Source: Metallyticus violacea
Lineage: Eukaryota; Arthropoda; Insecta; Mantodea; Metallyticidae
Length of the DNA: 64,000 nt
Assembly: GCA_030762175.1 (NCBI GenBank)
Contig: CM060831.1
Span: forward strand, 69,197,001-69,261,000
Reading direction: 5' to 3'
Position numbers and translations under genes: made by a program. The stretch's first letter is position 1, and the number at the start of each line of letters is the position of its first letter. The notes beneath the pieces were generated by a model. It worked only from the letters and a program-made list of their open reading frames with translations. It made no database searches and had not been told where the DNA came from. Shown one piece after another: positions 12,360-23,580 of this stretch.

Positions 12360-12720
12360 TGTTGGATTGGACGAAGGATGGCTATGCTTTGGCCTGCCGG
12401 TTAACCAGATTTGACTCCTTAAGACTTGGCCTGCCAGTTAACCAGATTTGACTCCTTTAGACTTGGCCTGCCAGTTAACCAGATTTGACTCCTTAAGACG
12501 CCTGCCAGTTAATCAGATTTGACTCCTTTAGACTTGGCCTGCCGGTTAACCAGATTTGACTCCTTTAGACATTTCTCTGTGGGGAAAGCTAAAGTTCATT
12601 GTCTACAAGGACCTACAGACTATAGAAGATGATATAAAACAAAGTATTACAGCTACCTATTCTGGAACATCTCCTGACATGCTATAACATGTGCAGCAAC
12701 CTTTACATGACATGACAATG
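12360..12720 (+). pseudogene. transposase C-terminal relic with internal minisatellite
   Basis: After the minisatellite the plus strand reads PDLTPLDISLWGKLKF, then IVYKDLQTIEDDIKQSITAT, then a stop. This matches the WP..SPDL.PLDF.LWG.LK motif that surrounds the third catalytic residue of DDE transposases of the Tc1/mariner group, followed by the usual helical C-terminus. A stop replaces the residue before PDL. N-terminal and D1/D2 regions are not recognisable between the inverted arms, so the gene is both truncated and broken. Confidence 0.7.
12391..12571 (+). repeat. 37-bp minisatellite, five units
   Basis: Units start at 12391, 12428, 12465, about 12500 and 12535. Each contains GGCCTGCCAGTTAACCAGAT followed by TTGACTCCTTTAGACTT. 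The fourth is three bases short. Variants (CCGG/CCAG, TTAAG/TTTAG) are shared between units. The unit corresponds to the transposase WPA..PDLTPL segment, so the array arose by amplification of a once-coding motif. Since 37 is not a multiple of three, each extra unit shifts the frame. Confidence 0.95.
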
Positions 12721-13299
12721 GAAGCTCGTACCATTTTGAACGCAACCTGTGAAGGCCAGTTTTCTCTTTCTTCTTCGGAATTCACAGAATTTGTTTATTC
12801 ACTTTTGTATTTCTTAAGCGAGTGCTGGCACATGGTACAGTAAAAACGCTTTAGTACAAAATGTAACATCTGTTTTCTTGAAAATTTAGAAAGAAAAAAC
12901 TAATAACAATACACACCCTAAATAAGGAAAATAAACATACGAATATTGTAGCCTAATGGCTAAGTATTTAAATGAAGCAGACAATTGTAGATATTTAAAT
13001 ATTTCATATTATAATAGTTCGTAAACTATTTGCATTTGAATCCTGTCATAACATTATTGGCATTCTATTTTCTTCTAGTTTTATTTTCTTAATGTTGATA
13101 GGCATTATTTAATTTGATAAAATGTATAACTTTTTTCAAGATATATGCATTCTAATAATTTCTTTTATCTTTGAATGAGTTGCAATTATGAGCCCTTATT
13201 TAAAGTTCAATTCTGAGAAAGCAGCACATCAATAGAACCTTCCATTTAAAAAATATTCGCAGTGAAAGTTTTAGAGATTCATCCTGTATATTTAAAGAT

Positions 13300-14030
13300 A
13301 AGATGAGACAAATACTGACTGAGCTATACAAGTATCAACCACTTGCACAGCATTTGCTCCAGTGGTCGATATAGGCATGCTTGCTGAGGTTTTACAAGCA
13401 AGGTCACGTCGATTAAAATAATTGTGTGGAAAGGTTCATAGATTAGGAGAGGAATTGTGGATTATATTGTATATTGAACAACGAGTATTCATCTATGATT
13501 TATATGTTTAACAGAGTAAAATCGTCACATTTGCGCACGACTTGGACGAAAACTTGCTGGTGTTGGAGTGGTTTCATCCAATGAAAACCATAATTTGTTA
13601 ATACATTTCGGAAAATGTGAAGTTTTAGAAATAAGTAGTACAGAATACAGCAAAGGGATCTACATTAGATGCCCTTGAAAATTACTTAGAAGCTTCTCCT
13701 GCCAAACCCGATTGTCAACCTTCACAATTATGGTATTATGGATAAATAACACAACATTTGATGAATTATTTTCAGTTCACTATCAGCACTGAATGATGCA
13801 TATATTTTTAATTGGCGAGGTATTCGTCATTTATGACATTAACCTCACTTTTAATAGAATTTAATGCAATGATGGAAGTTCGTAACAACCTTCTAGGCAA
13901 CTCTTTTAACACAGGCCTATTAAGGTGCACATATTAGTTATATGAAGAATTCAAATCATCCGGTGCACTGAATTATGAGATCTGACAAAAGTTTTTCGCC
14001 ATTACCAATTTAGCTAGCTTCGCTGTCGAG
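13300..14030. other. AT-rich sequence, no gene seen
   Basis: No open frame of note, repeat family or structural signal was identified between the 1.6-kb transposon and the GC-richer patch at 14.0 kb. Confidence 0.5.
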
Positions 14031-14290
14031 ACGGAGCAAGACGTGTGACGTCAGACAAAGCCAGTGTGCGGGAGGAACCTAAATGAGGTTTGGAGTTCTC
14101 GGAAAATGAAACAAGTTACGCGTTTTATTTAAATCCGTTTGGTAGCGCTGCCAACGCCGGCAAGAATAGCAACCCAGCAAACGTGTGACGTCATGCAGGA
14201 TAATTGTTTTGGGTGAAGGACATTAGAGCTCGTCTTTTGTACCCGAGGTTGCCGTGGAATACTCTGCAGCAACTAGAATTCGATTAATAC
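14030..14290. promoter_or_regulatory. GC-richer patch with two CRE-like boxes
   Basis: The 13-mer ACGTGTGACGTCA occurs twice, at 14041-14053 and 14181-14193, 140 bp apart and in the same orientation. Each contains TGACGTCA, the palindromic site recognised by CREB/ATF-type bZIP factors. The surrounding 250 bp is visibly richer in G and C than its neighbours. It could be a promoter or enhancer of an unseen transcript, or part of an uncharacterised repeat. No transcript start or coding exon can be shown. Confidence 0.3.
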
Positions 14291-14639
14291 GACATTAGTT
14301 TAAATTAATGTGTTAGTAACTAATTTTCAAGCCAAGGGATTTGTAGCGTAGTTCTTAGGTTAAAATAGGTAACGAAAATGGTTTAAATGCAAGCAAAGTA
14401 TAGGGAACTAGAATTAAACTGTTATGCCTTTAAACTCTACGCTAATATTCCATTTGCTTTAACATATTCATATAAGAGATAAGATAATATAGGTCGTTAG
14501 TTTCTGTACATTTTTAGCTTTTAATCTTGTTTCTGCTTTCCCGCATTTAATGTTAGCTATATTGCAAATTAAATTTTATTTTGTTTATTATTAATAATTC
14601 TATAGTTATTAATTTATATATGTGAAAGCGTAACTAATT

Positions 14640-14880
14640 TTTGCGTTTGGAATGTCTGGGAAACGCTACTACGTTGTACCACAATGACGATGTTGAGGCG
14701 GTGGAGGGGGAAGAAGGGGAGAAGTAAGTTGTAATGGACTTTACAAGCCGCCATCGGAAACATTCTAAAAATAAAAAATAAAAATAAATAAATAAAAAAT
14801 CCCACAACTTTACGCGGAATCAAACTCTGGAACCAGCAACTGGCAAAAGCTGGACCACGGGATGATTTTTAGTCATTGGT
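14640..14880 (-). repeat. possible SINE-like fragment with A-rich segment
   Basis: The minus strand has a box-B-like GAGTTTGATTCC near 14815-14830, preceded by CCGTGGTCCAGC and followed by an A/T-rich run at 14768-14800, then a CT-rich body. The order is reminiscent of a tRNA-derived element, but there is no second copy in this window, so the call is tentative. Confidence 0.25.
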
Positions 14881-15236
14881 GTTAATTTATGATTTTAATT
14901 CTGCGTTTTGTAAGTTAATGTATGGTAAAATCTTGTTGGAGTTGAAGAACATTAGTATGAACGGAATATTGATGTAGAAAAGTTCTAAATATTAGTTTCC
15001 ATTATCGCAGCTAGTAGATGGTCGTATTAATTTCAGATAACAAGATCATAATTTTGGTTCAGGTACTAGGGCGAGGAACATTAGGGAAGAGCTAGTCAAG
15101 ATATGTACATTTATAAAGAGAATGCAGAAGATAACAAGAAAAACGAGTAGAAAATAAAGTCATGTGTGCGAAAAATGCACTGCGTATTTTAGTTGAGTTT
15201 CAAGAGATTAATGAGTTTGAAAGGACTGATAAGAGA

Positions 15237-15504
15237 TTAACATTTCAGGTCATCAGCGTCCCATTCAAAGTCAGTGCGTGAAACTGACGACAAATTTTCC
15301 TCAGAGGCCTCTTCGTTCAGGCGTGAGGTTCTTTTACATGCCGTAAATCTGCTACACGGGACCCATGGCTTTACTTCCCTTTCGAAGGAAGCCTTTGCTT
15401 AGGACTTTCACGCCCGAAAAATCCATCGATTCTGGCCGGGATTGCACCCGCGATCTTGAGTGTAAGAGGCAAGTATGGTTGCCACTACACCACCAGGACC
15501 TACT
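15237..15504 (-). repeat. tRNA-derived SINE, family 1 (copy 2)
   Basis: A complete family-1 copy on the minus strand. The tRNA-like head starts at 15504 with GTCCTGGTGGTGTAGTGG (box A), followed by a box-B-like GGGTGCAATCCC segment near 15445 and the CGGGCGTGAAAGTCC and GAAGGGAAGTAAAGCC body blocks. It is flanked by a perfect 11-bp target-site duplication, CTGATAAGAGA, at 15226-15236 and 15505-15515. The duplication shows retrotransposition by a LINE-encoded enzyme and fixes both ends of the element. Confidence 0.92.
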
Positions 15505-16170
15505 CTGATAAGAGAGAAAATGCTTAGGAATAGGAAATGAATTACATTTAAGAAAAAGTTGGAAGTACAAGGCAAATTACAGCTGATGTCTCCAAGAAAA
15601 AAAGTTAATAATAAGGGGAAGGTCTGGATAGTGGATTCCTTCTGGATAACCAAAAGAAAAAATTTATAATTTATTTTATAAATTTGTGTATTCGACCCGC
15701 CATACATTTATGTACAGAATTGACTTCGCCAATAACCTAAATATACAAACACTAACAACGAGAGTAATGTAATGAGCAAAAATTACCTGTCCAAAATATA
15801 TGCATCCTAATTACTAAAACAGTTCAACAAATTTACCTACACTTCCCAGTTTACTATCTTTTAATATACGGTATTATTTACTTTATACTTTATACGTAAA
15901 TTTTGTTATAATTTATTTGAGAGAATGTATACATTTGTTTAGAGTTGACACTTTTTATTATACTGTACAAAATACTCAGTTTCTATTTACAATTAAAGTT
16001 TATCCAATTTGGTTTCTTTTCATGTAATAAAAACTTCTCTTAAATCGGCATAAAGCCCTATGAAATATATACGCAGGATGGAAGGAATACTAACACATTA
16101 AATTCATACAGGTAATAGATTACATATTAAGGATAAAATGTTTAAAATATAAATTTCATGATAGAACTAC

Positions 16171-16468
16171 GTCGGTCCTGGTGGTGTAGTGGTTACCATA
16201 CTTACCGTTACCATATTTGCCTCCTAAACCCAAAACGCGGGTTCGAACCGATGGATTTTTTCGGGCGTAAAAATCCTAAGCATGGCTTCCTTCGGAAGGG
16301 AAGTAAAGCCGTGGGTCCCGTGTCGTACATTTGCGGCACGAAAAAGAACCTCAAGCCTGAAAGAAGAGGCCTCTGAGCAAAATTTGTCGGCCGTTTCACG
16401 CCCTGAGTTGAATGGGACGCTGATGACCTGAGATGTTAAAGAGCGTCCATAAATAAATCAATCAAAAA
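16171..16468 (+). repeat. tRNA-derived SINE, family 1 (copy 3)
   Basis: A full-length plus-strand copy. Box A lies in GGTCCTGGTGGTGTAGTGG and box B in GGGTTCGAACC near 16240. The body carries CGGGCGTAAAAATCC, GAAGGGAAGTAAAGCC and GGCCTCTGAGCAAAATTTG, and the 3' end has an A-rich tail. It is flanked by a perfect 13-bp duplication, ATGATAGAACTAC, at 16158-16170 and 16469-16481. A short duplication within the head (the TTACCATA segment occurs twice, 16192-16216) is specific to this copy. The open frames over this interval are SINE sequence, not genes. Confidence 0.95.
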
Positions 16469-16489
16469 ATGATAGAACTACAACTTTAA

Positions 16490-16510
16490 TGTCTACTTTA
16501 AAGTAGACAC
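16490..16510. repeat. short perfect palindrome
   Basis: TGTCTACTTTAAAGTAGACA is a perfect 20-base palindrome just downstream of the SINE target duplication. No function is evident. Confidence 0.6.
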
Positions 16511-17829
16511 AAGTCACAAATAATATGTACTTTACTTTAAATTGTTCAAAAAATGAATAATAATTATATTGCAAAATATTAAGTATGTATGCATTGGGAT
16601 AAGCAAATGAAAGAAAAGAATTTACATTTAATATTTCTTAGAACATGCATTGTTTTTATCAATGGTTACAATGTTGCTCTAAGCTATTATAATATTGTAG
16701 AATATTTTACAATATTTTCACGAAATACATATTAAATTTTTTAACACAAGACGTTCTTTTTTTCTAAAATTGTTTACAAAGGAAAATATATAAATGAATT
16801 TTGTGTATAAAACTTTGAGAAGAAATATATTAGGTTTCCTTTTATCCCAGTGCAGTTGTACTGAAGAAAACAACTGCAGTGCAGACAGACATTAACAGTA
16901 ACCGAAAGATGAAAAATGATGAATCTTCATTGAAAATTAGTATATTTCTATAGCATAACACGTATGTTCTTTGTATCTTGCTTTTAAGTATTTTAATAAT
17001 TTTAAAGTATAGGCTTTTGTATTTAAAAATCGATGCACTTGAAACTTTGATCTTTGATTGTCGTACATTTATTTTTACTGCGTATTTATAATAAAAGAAT
17101 AACAAAGTAATAAAGAGCAATATAAATAGCACAATAAGAACAAAAGAAGTAAAAAAGTTTGAACGCGATTTTTTCTTGAAAATGGGAAATTAGCTGGAAA
17201 TATTGTATTTATCCGTGTGTTTAATTTGCGTGTGTTTCTTTTTAAGTGCTAGCACTTGGTTCATTATATTTGTGTAAACACCCGTAAGGGTTATTTCATT
17301 TTTCTTAACATGAAGGGCTATATTACGTATAGTAATAAAGTAACTGGTCAATAACAGTGCAGCCAAATAATAACTAAGTAAGAAGAAACAAACTTAACGC
17401 AGAAATTGTCCAACAAATATGGGTAATACGAGCATATTGAAGAGATGTGTTCTTCAAAGAATATCCCTGCTTCAGTTCTTGACATATTTTCAAAAATTGT
17501 GTATAATACCAAATAAACATTAGTACATAGACATTTTATTTCTCATTAATTATAACAATTCATAGTAAAGAAATAATTAAGTGATTTAAAAACACACAAA
17601 TTAATATCGGCGACAGAGATAAAAATTTAATTTAAATCCGTACTGTACAATATATTGAAAGTACAGATGAACAGTAAAACATTTGCTGTTTAGTGTCTAG
17701 TATCAGAGGAAACAATCTCTATGTTTACCATTATAAGTATAGGATGTAAATATTGTTTTATTTAATTTCTAATAAAGCAATATGTTCAATAAAGATAAAT
17801 TTTTTAACAATATACTCATACTTTTGATG

Positions 17830-18650
17830 ACATTTCCCAAAGAAATCCCTGTTGGATGCAACGCACCTGCCCAGCATTTCTGTCAGTCTTTAGACCTGCT
17901 AGAAATTTTATTTGATAGGTCCTTCAGAATCGCCTCCGCAGCCTTCGCCTGTTTCTGATGATGGAAAATGCCGCCTTCTTCAATTTGGAGAAAAATAAAA
18001 AGTCACGCGGGGCTAAATGTAGACTGTAGAGAGGGAGGGAGAGAAGAGTTTAATTTTTGTAAGAAATTCAACAAAAGAAATTGCAATGTGCGGCCGTGCA
18101 TTATCGTGGTGCAGCATCGAGCTTGTTGATCAGAAATGTGGATTTTTGCTTGCGATATGACCTTGCAGAGATTTCAGGACATTTTACCTTTGAAAGAAAC
18201 TCCGCCTCTTCCTGTAACGTTATCTTCAACTATATGCAAAACTCTATGTGGACGTCATTTTGTTCGGGAATCAGCAGTCTTGGAACCCACCGGGCACAAA
18301 CACTTCTCAAGTACAACTTTTCAGTTAGCAATGTATGAATGGCACAATTTCTGAAAATTTTCTTAAAGCTATTCCACGATCCCATGTCACAATGACAGCA
18401 GCGGTGTTAATGTTTTCTTCTATTAGAACATTAACCGATCCGCTTCCACCTTCCTTTGAAATTGATTGCTGTCCCTTCTTTGAACATTTTAAAACATCTT
18501 CGAACTGTGGTATAGGGAAAACCAAATTCTCCTTAGGCCTCCTGTAATGTTGCATAAACCTCAGCTGAAATTTTGTTGAGATGAAAGAACAATTTCAGAG
18601 CAGCATATCATTCATTTCGCTGTAGGAGGAACTGAACATGTTTCAACTTA
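17830..18650 (-). pseudogene. mariner transposase relic with internal deletion
   Basis: The minus strand contains, in order, an N-terminal HTH-like region with GKPSISKEGG-type linker sequence (about 18555-18400), LTEKLYLRSVCARWVPRLL (about 18300-18240; the LTEHL..RKV.ARWVPR mariner signature), then LHHDNARPHIAIS (about 18100, second catalytic Asp) and YSLHLAPRDFLFFSKLKK (about 18000, third catalytic Asp). About 100 residues expected between WVPRLL and LHHDN, including the first catalytic Asp (TGDE region), are missing. The last two Asp are 33 residues apart instead of 34. Stops occur before and after. No clear inverted ends were found. Confidence 0.75.
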
Positions 18651-19081
18651 CACACCTCTCACAGGCGGAAGTGGCATCAATGAAACTAGAACCACGTGTA
18701 CATTGTGCATTAAGCTAACAAAATAAAGTTAAATTCCAACGCGAGTAATTATGTCTGCAAGTATTTCTTTATTAACAAATTTCATACCTACGGTTACAAA
18801 ATTCAGTGGCTGGTCTATTATATACATAATAAATGTGACTCTTGGATGTTATTAGTAATTAGTGTGCTTAGAAGAAATACACAGTGTTCTTTACTAGAAA
18901 TATCAAAGCACTTACGACATGTATTTTTACTTGATAAAAATACTTTAGTAGCTAGTCATTGCATCATTAGTGATCTCAAGTTGTAGTTTATTAACTTGAA
19001 GGGCTTGAGTCATGCAAATACTGGTTCTTGAAATTGTTATAAAAGATTCAGAAAAGCAAACAGTGCTCTCTATATAGAAGC

Positions 19082-19365
19082 CTTATCCTGGTGTTATAGT
19101 GGTAACCATACTTACCTCGTAGACCCAAGATCGCGGGCTCAATGCCGGTCAGGGTCGATGAATTTTTCGGGCGTAAAAATTCTAAGTATGAATGACTTCC
19201 TTCGGAAAGGAAGTAAGTCATTAGTTCCGTGTCGCAGATTTACAGCACGTAAAGAAACTCAAACCTGAAAGAAAAAGTCTCTGAATAAATTTTATCGAGT
19301 CTTTCACCCCAGAATTGAATGGGATGCTGATGACTAGAGATGTTCAAGAGCAAATAAATAAAAAT
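19082..19365 (+). repeat. tRNA-derived SINE, family 1 (copy 4)
   Basis: A plus-strand copy with the head TCCTGGTGTTATAGTGG, a box-B-like GGGCTCAATGCC, and the body blocks CGGGCGTAAAAATTC and GGAAAGGAAGTAAG. It is more diverged than copies 3 and 6. It is flanked by a short 7-bp direct repeat, TAGAAGC, at 19075-19081 and 19366-19372, which may be the remnant of a longer target-site duplication. Confidence 0.85.
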
Positions 19366-19752
19366 TAGAAGCGCTAGCTGTGAGCCAAAGCAGGCTAGGA
19401 TTAAATCTAAGAGAACTCCAGCGGGATAACCCGATTACTGTCCGCTGACGTATGCATACATGCAGGAGGTTATTTGTAGCTGTGAATGGCTGAGCATTGT
19501 AAACAGAGTGCTGACAACGTACAGTGATTAAATTTCTTTGGTTCAAGGCCGAATACGTTAGCCTTATAATATTCTGCGAATCAATACTCTTTTTCATTTG
19601 TAATGAACATTGATGTGACCCGTATAACATGCTTAAAAAGACCTACAATATTTTGTATTGCAATAACTTAATACCTCGAAATGAAACGTAGTATACTATT
19701 TACTATATTTATTTGCCATACATAGAAATTACTGAGATTCTCTACAGCAGTG

Positions 19753-20357
19753 CTTTTCAAATGCTTCATAATCGCGGACCCCTAAGATTTAACTCATAGT
19801 TTAAAATACAAAATTTGCATCCTATATATCGTATAAACTTGTTCATCAATAGTTGACAAAATTTAAAGGTATACACGATGAAATAAATAGATACGGTTCA
19901 ATAGCCCATTCAAAAAGTACATAAAGTGATAAAACTTTAATAATAACTACCACATGTATGGAACAATATTATTCGTTAATTTTAATTCGTAATTGTTGTG
20001 TAGCATGAACGTACAAACTGTGATAAATTTATCTTAGTGGGAGAAAATTGTTTCTGAATTCGGATTCTATATTTTCCAAAGGGTTTCTATACTTTTTATG
20101 TAAATGGGTGCCTAGAATTATTTTTCTCTGAGCCAGGCGAGTCCCAGCCTACTTAGTTTGATAGCGAAAGATGTGTACTGCTACCAGGAAACTATATAGC
20201 GGTACACATTTGAATAAATATTCGCCTTTAATTTGATTCCTCTTTATTTTACATCAGTAAATACACATTGTAAATTTGTAACTTTCGTTTTCTTGTAATT
20301 AATTAATCGTTTGTGGGCCTCTGATACCCGTGGACCACGTTTTGAGAACTTTTGTTC
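19753..20357. mobile_element. hAT-like nonautonomous element, degenerate ends
   Basis: The left end begins CAGTGCTTTTCAAATG with a CGCGGACCCCTAAG segment shortly after. The right end is the complement of AAAAGTTCTCAAAACG followed by TGGTCCACGGG. Ends of the form CAG..(G/C)TTCTCAAA followed by a CGG(A/T)CC motif are typical of hAT elements. The flanks TTCTCTAC and TTCTAGAG are similar 8-mers, consistent with a decayed 8-bp target duplication. No transposase frame lies inside. Confidence 0.5.
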
Positions 20358-20369
20358 TAGAGGAAAATA

Positions 20370-23300
20370 ATTCAGCAACATTGTCATATGGGCAGTCCCG
20401 GAAGAGATAGCATTAAAGTTGTGTTATGGGAAATATAGTGGGGAAACTTGCAGATAAACAAATACTTTTGGATTATGAATATAGCCGGGAGGAGGAAAGC
20501 AAATATAAGCCCGTTATCTTTCATATGGGAGATATGATCGGTATTTATGCGCAATGGAGCAACGGTTCGACTCTATGTTATCCGCTCTGTTTGCGTAGCT
20601 TTCTGGCTATCTTGTGAATCTCTTTTATTTGCATTCTCCGAACAGATATACTTTCTTTACTTATTTATTTAACGGATTAGTAGAATCTCAATATTTTATT
20701 TGATTGAAAAATACCATGGAATAAACATTAAGTAACTGATATTTAGCCTTAAAATTATGGTTTAAAAGTATCCAAAAACATTTTCAGATTAAATCTGGTG
20801 GCCAAAAAGAAGCGGATTGTCTTAATTTCCAGGTTCATAATTGCGAAGTCATGAATATTAGAACGCAACCTTTATTTTTGAAATATATGGCACACATTTG
20901 GCATCACGCTTTGTTTGCAACATCAGTTTAATATCAGTCTGTTATATTACCGATATGCTATTTCAGGATAAATTATAATATTGTTTTATAAAGTATGAAC
21001 TCTTAAAATATGTGCATTATATTATATACATTATAAAAATTCCTATATTTAGAATATTTTGTGTTCTGCTTCAAAGGCAGAAGACAAATACAATATATGT
21101 TGTATAGGGGGCTCGATATCGTTACGGAATGATAGTTCATTACAAGGTACCGGGTCTTTATAGATATCCTGTATCAACATTAATTTTAAATTTGCAAAAG
21201 TTATAGAAAATGTTAATTGTTAAAAATGTGCACACTAAGTTTCTACTCTGATTTTTAGCACATAATTCTAACAATGACTCTAGATAGAGAAAAATAATGT
21301 ATTCAAAAACGTTTTAACTATTTTAATGTCTTAAGAGAGGATTGACATTTTTATACTTTTAAATAATTGCTATAAATTAATAAAATGTTTGGTTGGAGGC
21401 TGTAAACATGCTTGAAATTTTTAAAATAGCGTATTATTATGTTTAAATAAATTCAAATAATTTTGATGCTACATTTCTTAACTATGAACAACGAACTCTA
21501 AAATTACAGAGCATGTTTTCCAATCTCTCTCCAAAACCTGTAAAGTAATTTGTAATAAATATAAATGTAAATTTACATTCATTTAGCATATAAGCTATTT
21601 AATTTTTATATTGGATAAATACATATGTTAATAGATTCTAAGAAGTAAATAAATTTAATAAACATCAACTTGGATAGTGCTAGTCTAAAAGTTTGGAAAC
21701 TTCATACGAAATGGGATAGTTGCAGGGTCTTCCCACATCCACGAGTAATGTTACAGTTGAAGGAGCTCTCTATGGACAATAGTGGAAGGATAGAATTCGA
21801 TCGAGTATCGGAAAAGATTGTCACGATTTTAAAAATAAACTTTTTACCACTGATACAAATTCTTTTAAATTATTCCTAAAGTAAGCGTTTTTCAAGTTCA
21901 CTCTTCTGTTACAGTTTATATGACATTCCTAAGAGAAAGTTTATTATTTTAAAATAGAATGTTCAGTGTCAGCTACTGATAAAAAATTAAAATGAATAAA
22001 CCGACATTTGCGCTTTATTTTTATTGTGCAAATTTATATTTACGGTGAATTTGAAAATGATATTTAGAGCATTTAGCGGGCTACAACTGTGTTCACCTAC
22101 AGCTCTATATTATCCGTCTGCCTTAATTTAATATTGAAGATGTGAAGAGCGGCTCTCGATCCATAATTGATAAGCAATTCTCACTCCCCGAGTTTAAACT
22201 GTTTCTGATTCCACCCAAACAGCAAGTGATAAAGTAGAACTTCAGCGTCTGTAAATTCATTTTAATGTGGAGTTTTATTTTTAATATTTTATTCTTATAA
22301 TTTCGGAATGTTTTGTTACTAAATGATGGTTATTATAAAATTATTAAAACATGTATTTTTAATTTTTTCTGATAACAAAAATAATTACTTACGTTTAGAT
22401 TATAAGCTACCCAAATCCTTAAGCTTTAAAAGTATTAACTGAGAACTGAGGCTAATGTAAGTAATCGCAATATAATTCCAGGACACTAGATAGGGAATAA
22501 ACTTGTTAAACAATTATTTCGCTGCTTTTCCGAATTAAGGATAAAGGGATATATGGAGTCTTACAAAAGTAATATTAAAGCTTAAAGTGTTAAAAATTTT
22601 ATGATAGATTAGACACAAAAAAAAAAAAATATGTTCGGGGGGGGGGAATACGATTATTTATTTATTTATTTGGTTTGCATTACATAAGTGTTATTTCGAT
22701 TATTAAACCATGAACTATATTTTGTAGTAAAATTATAAACAGCCTTTATTGTTGGTCAGTTCGTTAATATAGTAATACATTTTGACAGTAAACATAAAAT
22801 TGCCACAATAACAATTATGCGATTATTTTTTTTTTTTTTTTTTCATAAAATGCAGTCAACAACTGAATCTTATATTACGATAATATTAAACGAAAGTGTT
22901 TTGTATTACCGAAAACAGAATCAATAATTAATCTTCATTGCAAAATGCATATGTTATAGAATAAATAAAGAATTTTCGTAGACCTACTTATGAAGGTGAA
23001 AGTAAGTAAATAAATGTTAATATTAGCTGCCAAATAAATTAATGGAATTTTATAACATAAACATATTTTGAAATATATGCCAACACTTAAGTTTCTGATA
23101 TATCCTTAAAATCCAATTAATGAACTATTTCTTCTGACAAATATCATAAGATTTTTCAGTATAGTGACCATTCAGTTTTTTTTTCATTTTGGGCTAAACT
23201 TTCTTGTGGAAAATACATCTTCGCTACAAACAATAACAATGGACAAATGAATTAAATAATCTCCAAAAAATCATAAGTAATTTGAAAGACTAGCCAGAGT

Positions 23301-23580
23301 TGATTTAAATCTCTGTTAACACAATTCAATTCCTTTCTTTATTATACTATTAAATTTATTAGCAGCAAATTACATCACAATTTATTTCCCAAAACATAAC
23401 AGCTGTAAACGAAAGTGAATACTCTGAGCCTGTAGCAATTATGTCAAGGTCTTTACATAAGATCAACTTGATACGTACGTATATATTAAAACACTGCTGC
23501 AGGGGTAAGGGATACAGATAAATATAAAGTTTTAGCACTAACAAAATGAATATTTCTAGCCCATTACGATTTCATTGGCC
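20370..23580. other. AT-rich sequence with homopolymer runs, no gene seen
   Basis: It contains poly(A) at 22617-22629, a G run at 22637-22646, an ATTT repeat at about 22655-22670 and a poly(T) run at 22827-22843. The small open frames at 20426-20617 and 21670-21879 have no domain resemblance or splice context I can support. Confidence 0.5.

Larger units (their letters stand above)
11692..13288. mobile_element. TA-flanked DNA transposon with about 350-bp inverted ends, inactive
   Basis: The outer ends are TACAGGATGAAT and its reverse complement, each flanked by TA (11690-11691 and 13289-13290), as expected for the Tc1/mariner superfamily. The inverted homology is long: left arm 11692-12152 (including a later 130-bp insertion), right arm 12933-13288, with shared blocks such as CTAAAACTTTCAC, AAGAAAATAAAACTAGA, TAGTTTACGA and AGGCTACAAT. 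Between the arms is a transposase remnant. Mismatches and indels between the arms show considerable age. Confidence 0.8.

Noticed and set aside
12391..12571. CRISPR array (37-bp repeats)
   Set aside because: Units are directly adjacent without spacers and encode part of a transposase; the genome context is eukaryotic.
16158..16399. Open frames over 16.2 kb that resemble each other on both strands
   Set aside because: They lie wholly inside a family-1 SINE with target duplications; the same peptides recur wherever the SINE does.
20426..20617. Open frame starting MGNIVGKLADKQ, possible N-myristoylated protein
   Set aside because: Only 63 codons, no domain resemblance, no repeat or splice context; the MG start alone is not evidence.
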